DNA of 5,722 nt, from NCBI GenBank assembly GCA_013817065.1, contig JACDDJ010000333.1, positions 1 to 5,722 of the forward strand. The letters run 5' to 3'. The stretch is from Acidobacteriota bacterium. Its GTDB lineage: Bacteria > Acidobacteriota > Vicinamibacteria > Vicinamibacterales > 2-12-FULL-66-21. Under the pieces are notes generated by a model. The model searched no databases and was not told the DNA's origin. It saw only the letters and a list, made by a program, of their open reading frames with translations. Shown here piece after piece: positions 5,190-5,722 of the stretch. Position 1 is the stretch's first letter. Each line of letters starts with the position of its first letter. Made by a program: the position numbers and the translations under genes.

Positions 5190-5722
5190 GAAGGACCCGG
5201 CCCGCCAAAGCGGCGCTGAACTTGCCGTCCGCAATCGCGATCTCGCCGTTCACCAGGACGAACGCCATTCCCTCCGCCAGGTGGTGCGGATCCGTGTAGG
5301 TCGAGCGCTCGACGATCGCGGCCGGATCGAAGATGAGGATGTCGGCAGCGGCGCCCTCGCGGATGAAGCCGCGATCCTTCATGCCGAACACGGCTGCGGG
5401 CAGGCTCGTCATCGAACGGATGGCGTGTTCGAGCGTCACCGTTCCCCGCTCGCGCACGTACCTCGATAGCTTGCGCGCGAACGATCCGTAATTCCTCGGG
5501 TGCGGCTTTCCTTCGCCGATCGCGACCAGCCCGCCATCACTGGACGTCATCGTGTACGGCTGACGCATGATCTCCGCGATGTCGTCCTCCGACATGTTGA
5601 ACGACACGATGGACGGCGACTGCTGCGCGATCATCTCCAGTGCGGCGCGCACCGGCGGCACGCCTCGCGCCGAGGCGATCTGCGCGAGGCTCTTCCCCTC
5701 GAGCGACGGATCGGGCCGGAAG
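5182..5722 (-). CDS. Amidohydrolase, N-acyl-D-amino-acid deacylase type, C-terminal part (cut by window edge)
   Basis: About 180 C-terminal residues are present; the frame is open to the right edge, so the start lies outside. In order: FRPDPSLEGKSLAQIASARG, matching the D-aminoacylase segment; MTSSDGGL, whose Asp fits the conserved metal/catalytic Asp near the end of the barrel; HPRNYGSFARKLSRYVRE; LEHAIRSMTSLPAAVFGMKDRG; REGAAADILIFDP; and LAEGMAFVLVNGE, the strands of the small beta-domain typical of urease-like amidohydrolases. Family members hydrolyse N-acyl-D-amino acids to D-amino acids in a zinc-dependent reaction, but related D-hydantoinase-like enzymes act on other amides, so the substrate is open. 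The GTG at 5661 is internal, not a start. The gene converges on the PLD-like gene across the repeat-rich spacer and looks intact as far as seen. Confidence 0.88.
   Translation of the reverse strand, partial: FRPDPSLEGKSLAQIASARGVPPVRAALEMIAQQSPSIVSFNMSEDDIAEIMRQPYTMTSSDGGLVAIGEGKPHPRNYGSFARKLSRYVRERGTVTLEHAIRSMTSLPAAVFGMKDRGFIREGAAADILIFDPAAIVERSTYTDPHHLAEGMAFVLVNGEIAIADGKFSAALAGRVLRR

Noticed and set aside
5182..5661. GTG at 5661 as start of a short 159-residue gene
   Set aside because: The frame stays open to the window edge with family-typical sequence (FRPDPSLEGKSLAQIA), so this is the tail of a longer amidohydrolase.

Overview
The window reads as GC-rich, densely packed bacterial chromosome. 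No ribosomal or marker gene is present, so taxonomy is inference only. The secreted modular protein, with its FN3-like, Ig-like and repeated C-terminal beta-sandwich modules, resembles from memory exoproteins of Acidobacteriota (Vicinamibacteria-like soil bacteria). I hold that placement at low to moderate confidence.

Left part (1-1489, minus strand): a two-gene S-adenosylmethionine-cycle operon. A promoter candidate (1461-1489) and an 8+8 bp palindromic operator candidate (1439-1460) precede a GTG-started gene (476-1417). That gene fuses an ArsR-type winged-helix domain to a class I SAM-dependent methyltransferase domain. After 45 nt and a good Shine-Dalgarno comes ahcY (S-adenosylhomocysteine hydrolase), which runs off the left edge. 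The layout suggests an autoregulated sensor of SAM/SAH status controlling SAH removal.

Spacer 1461-1706: the divergent intergenic region. It holds the operon promoter, a weak sigma54-like match and a stem-loop just before the next gene. No convincing small gene is seen.

Centre (1707-4898, plus strand): one large gene for a 1063-residue secreted protein. It has a Sec signal peptide, two phospholipase-D-like HKD half-sites that both lack the Asp, an FN3-like domain, a 15-proline linker, a C-terminal-type module A, two Ig-like domains, and module B, a diverged copy of A. A 16-bp perfect hairpin terminator contains its stop codon and may work in both directions.

Right part: 4922-5181 is a non-coding, repeat-rich spacer between convergent genes, with G/T-rich short repeats, an 11-bp inverted repeat, two related hairpin units and a 20-bp tandem duplication. 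From 5182 to the right edge lies the C-terminal part of a minus-strand amidohydrolase of the N-acyl-D-amino-acid deacylase type.

The three blocks (SAM cycle, secreted PLD-like protein, amidohydrolase) show no obvious shared pathway. The most noteworthy items are the ArsR-methyltransferase/ahcY operon with its operator, and the unusual PLD-like exoprotein.
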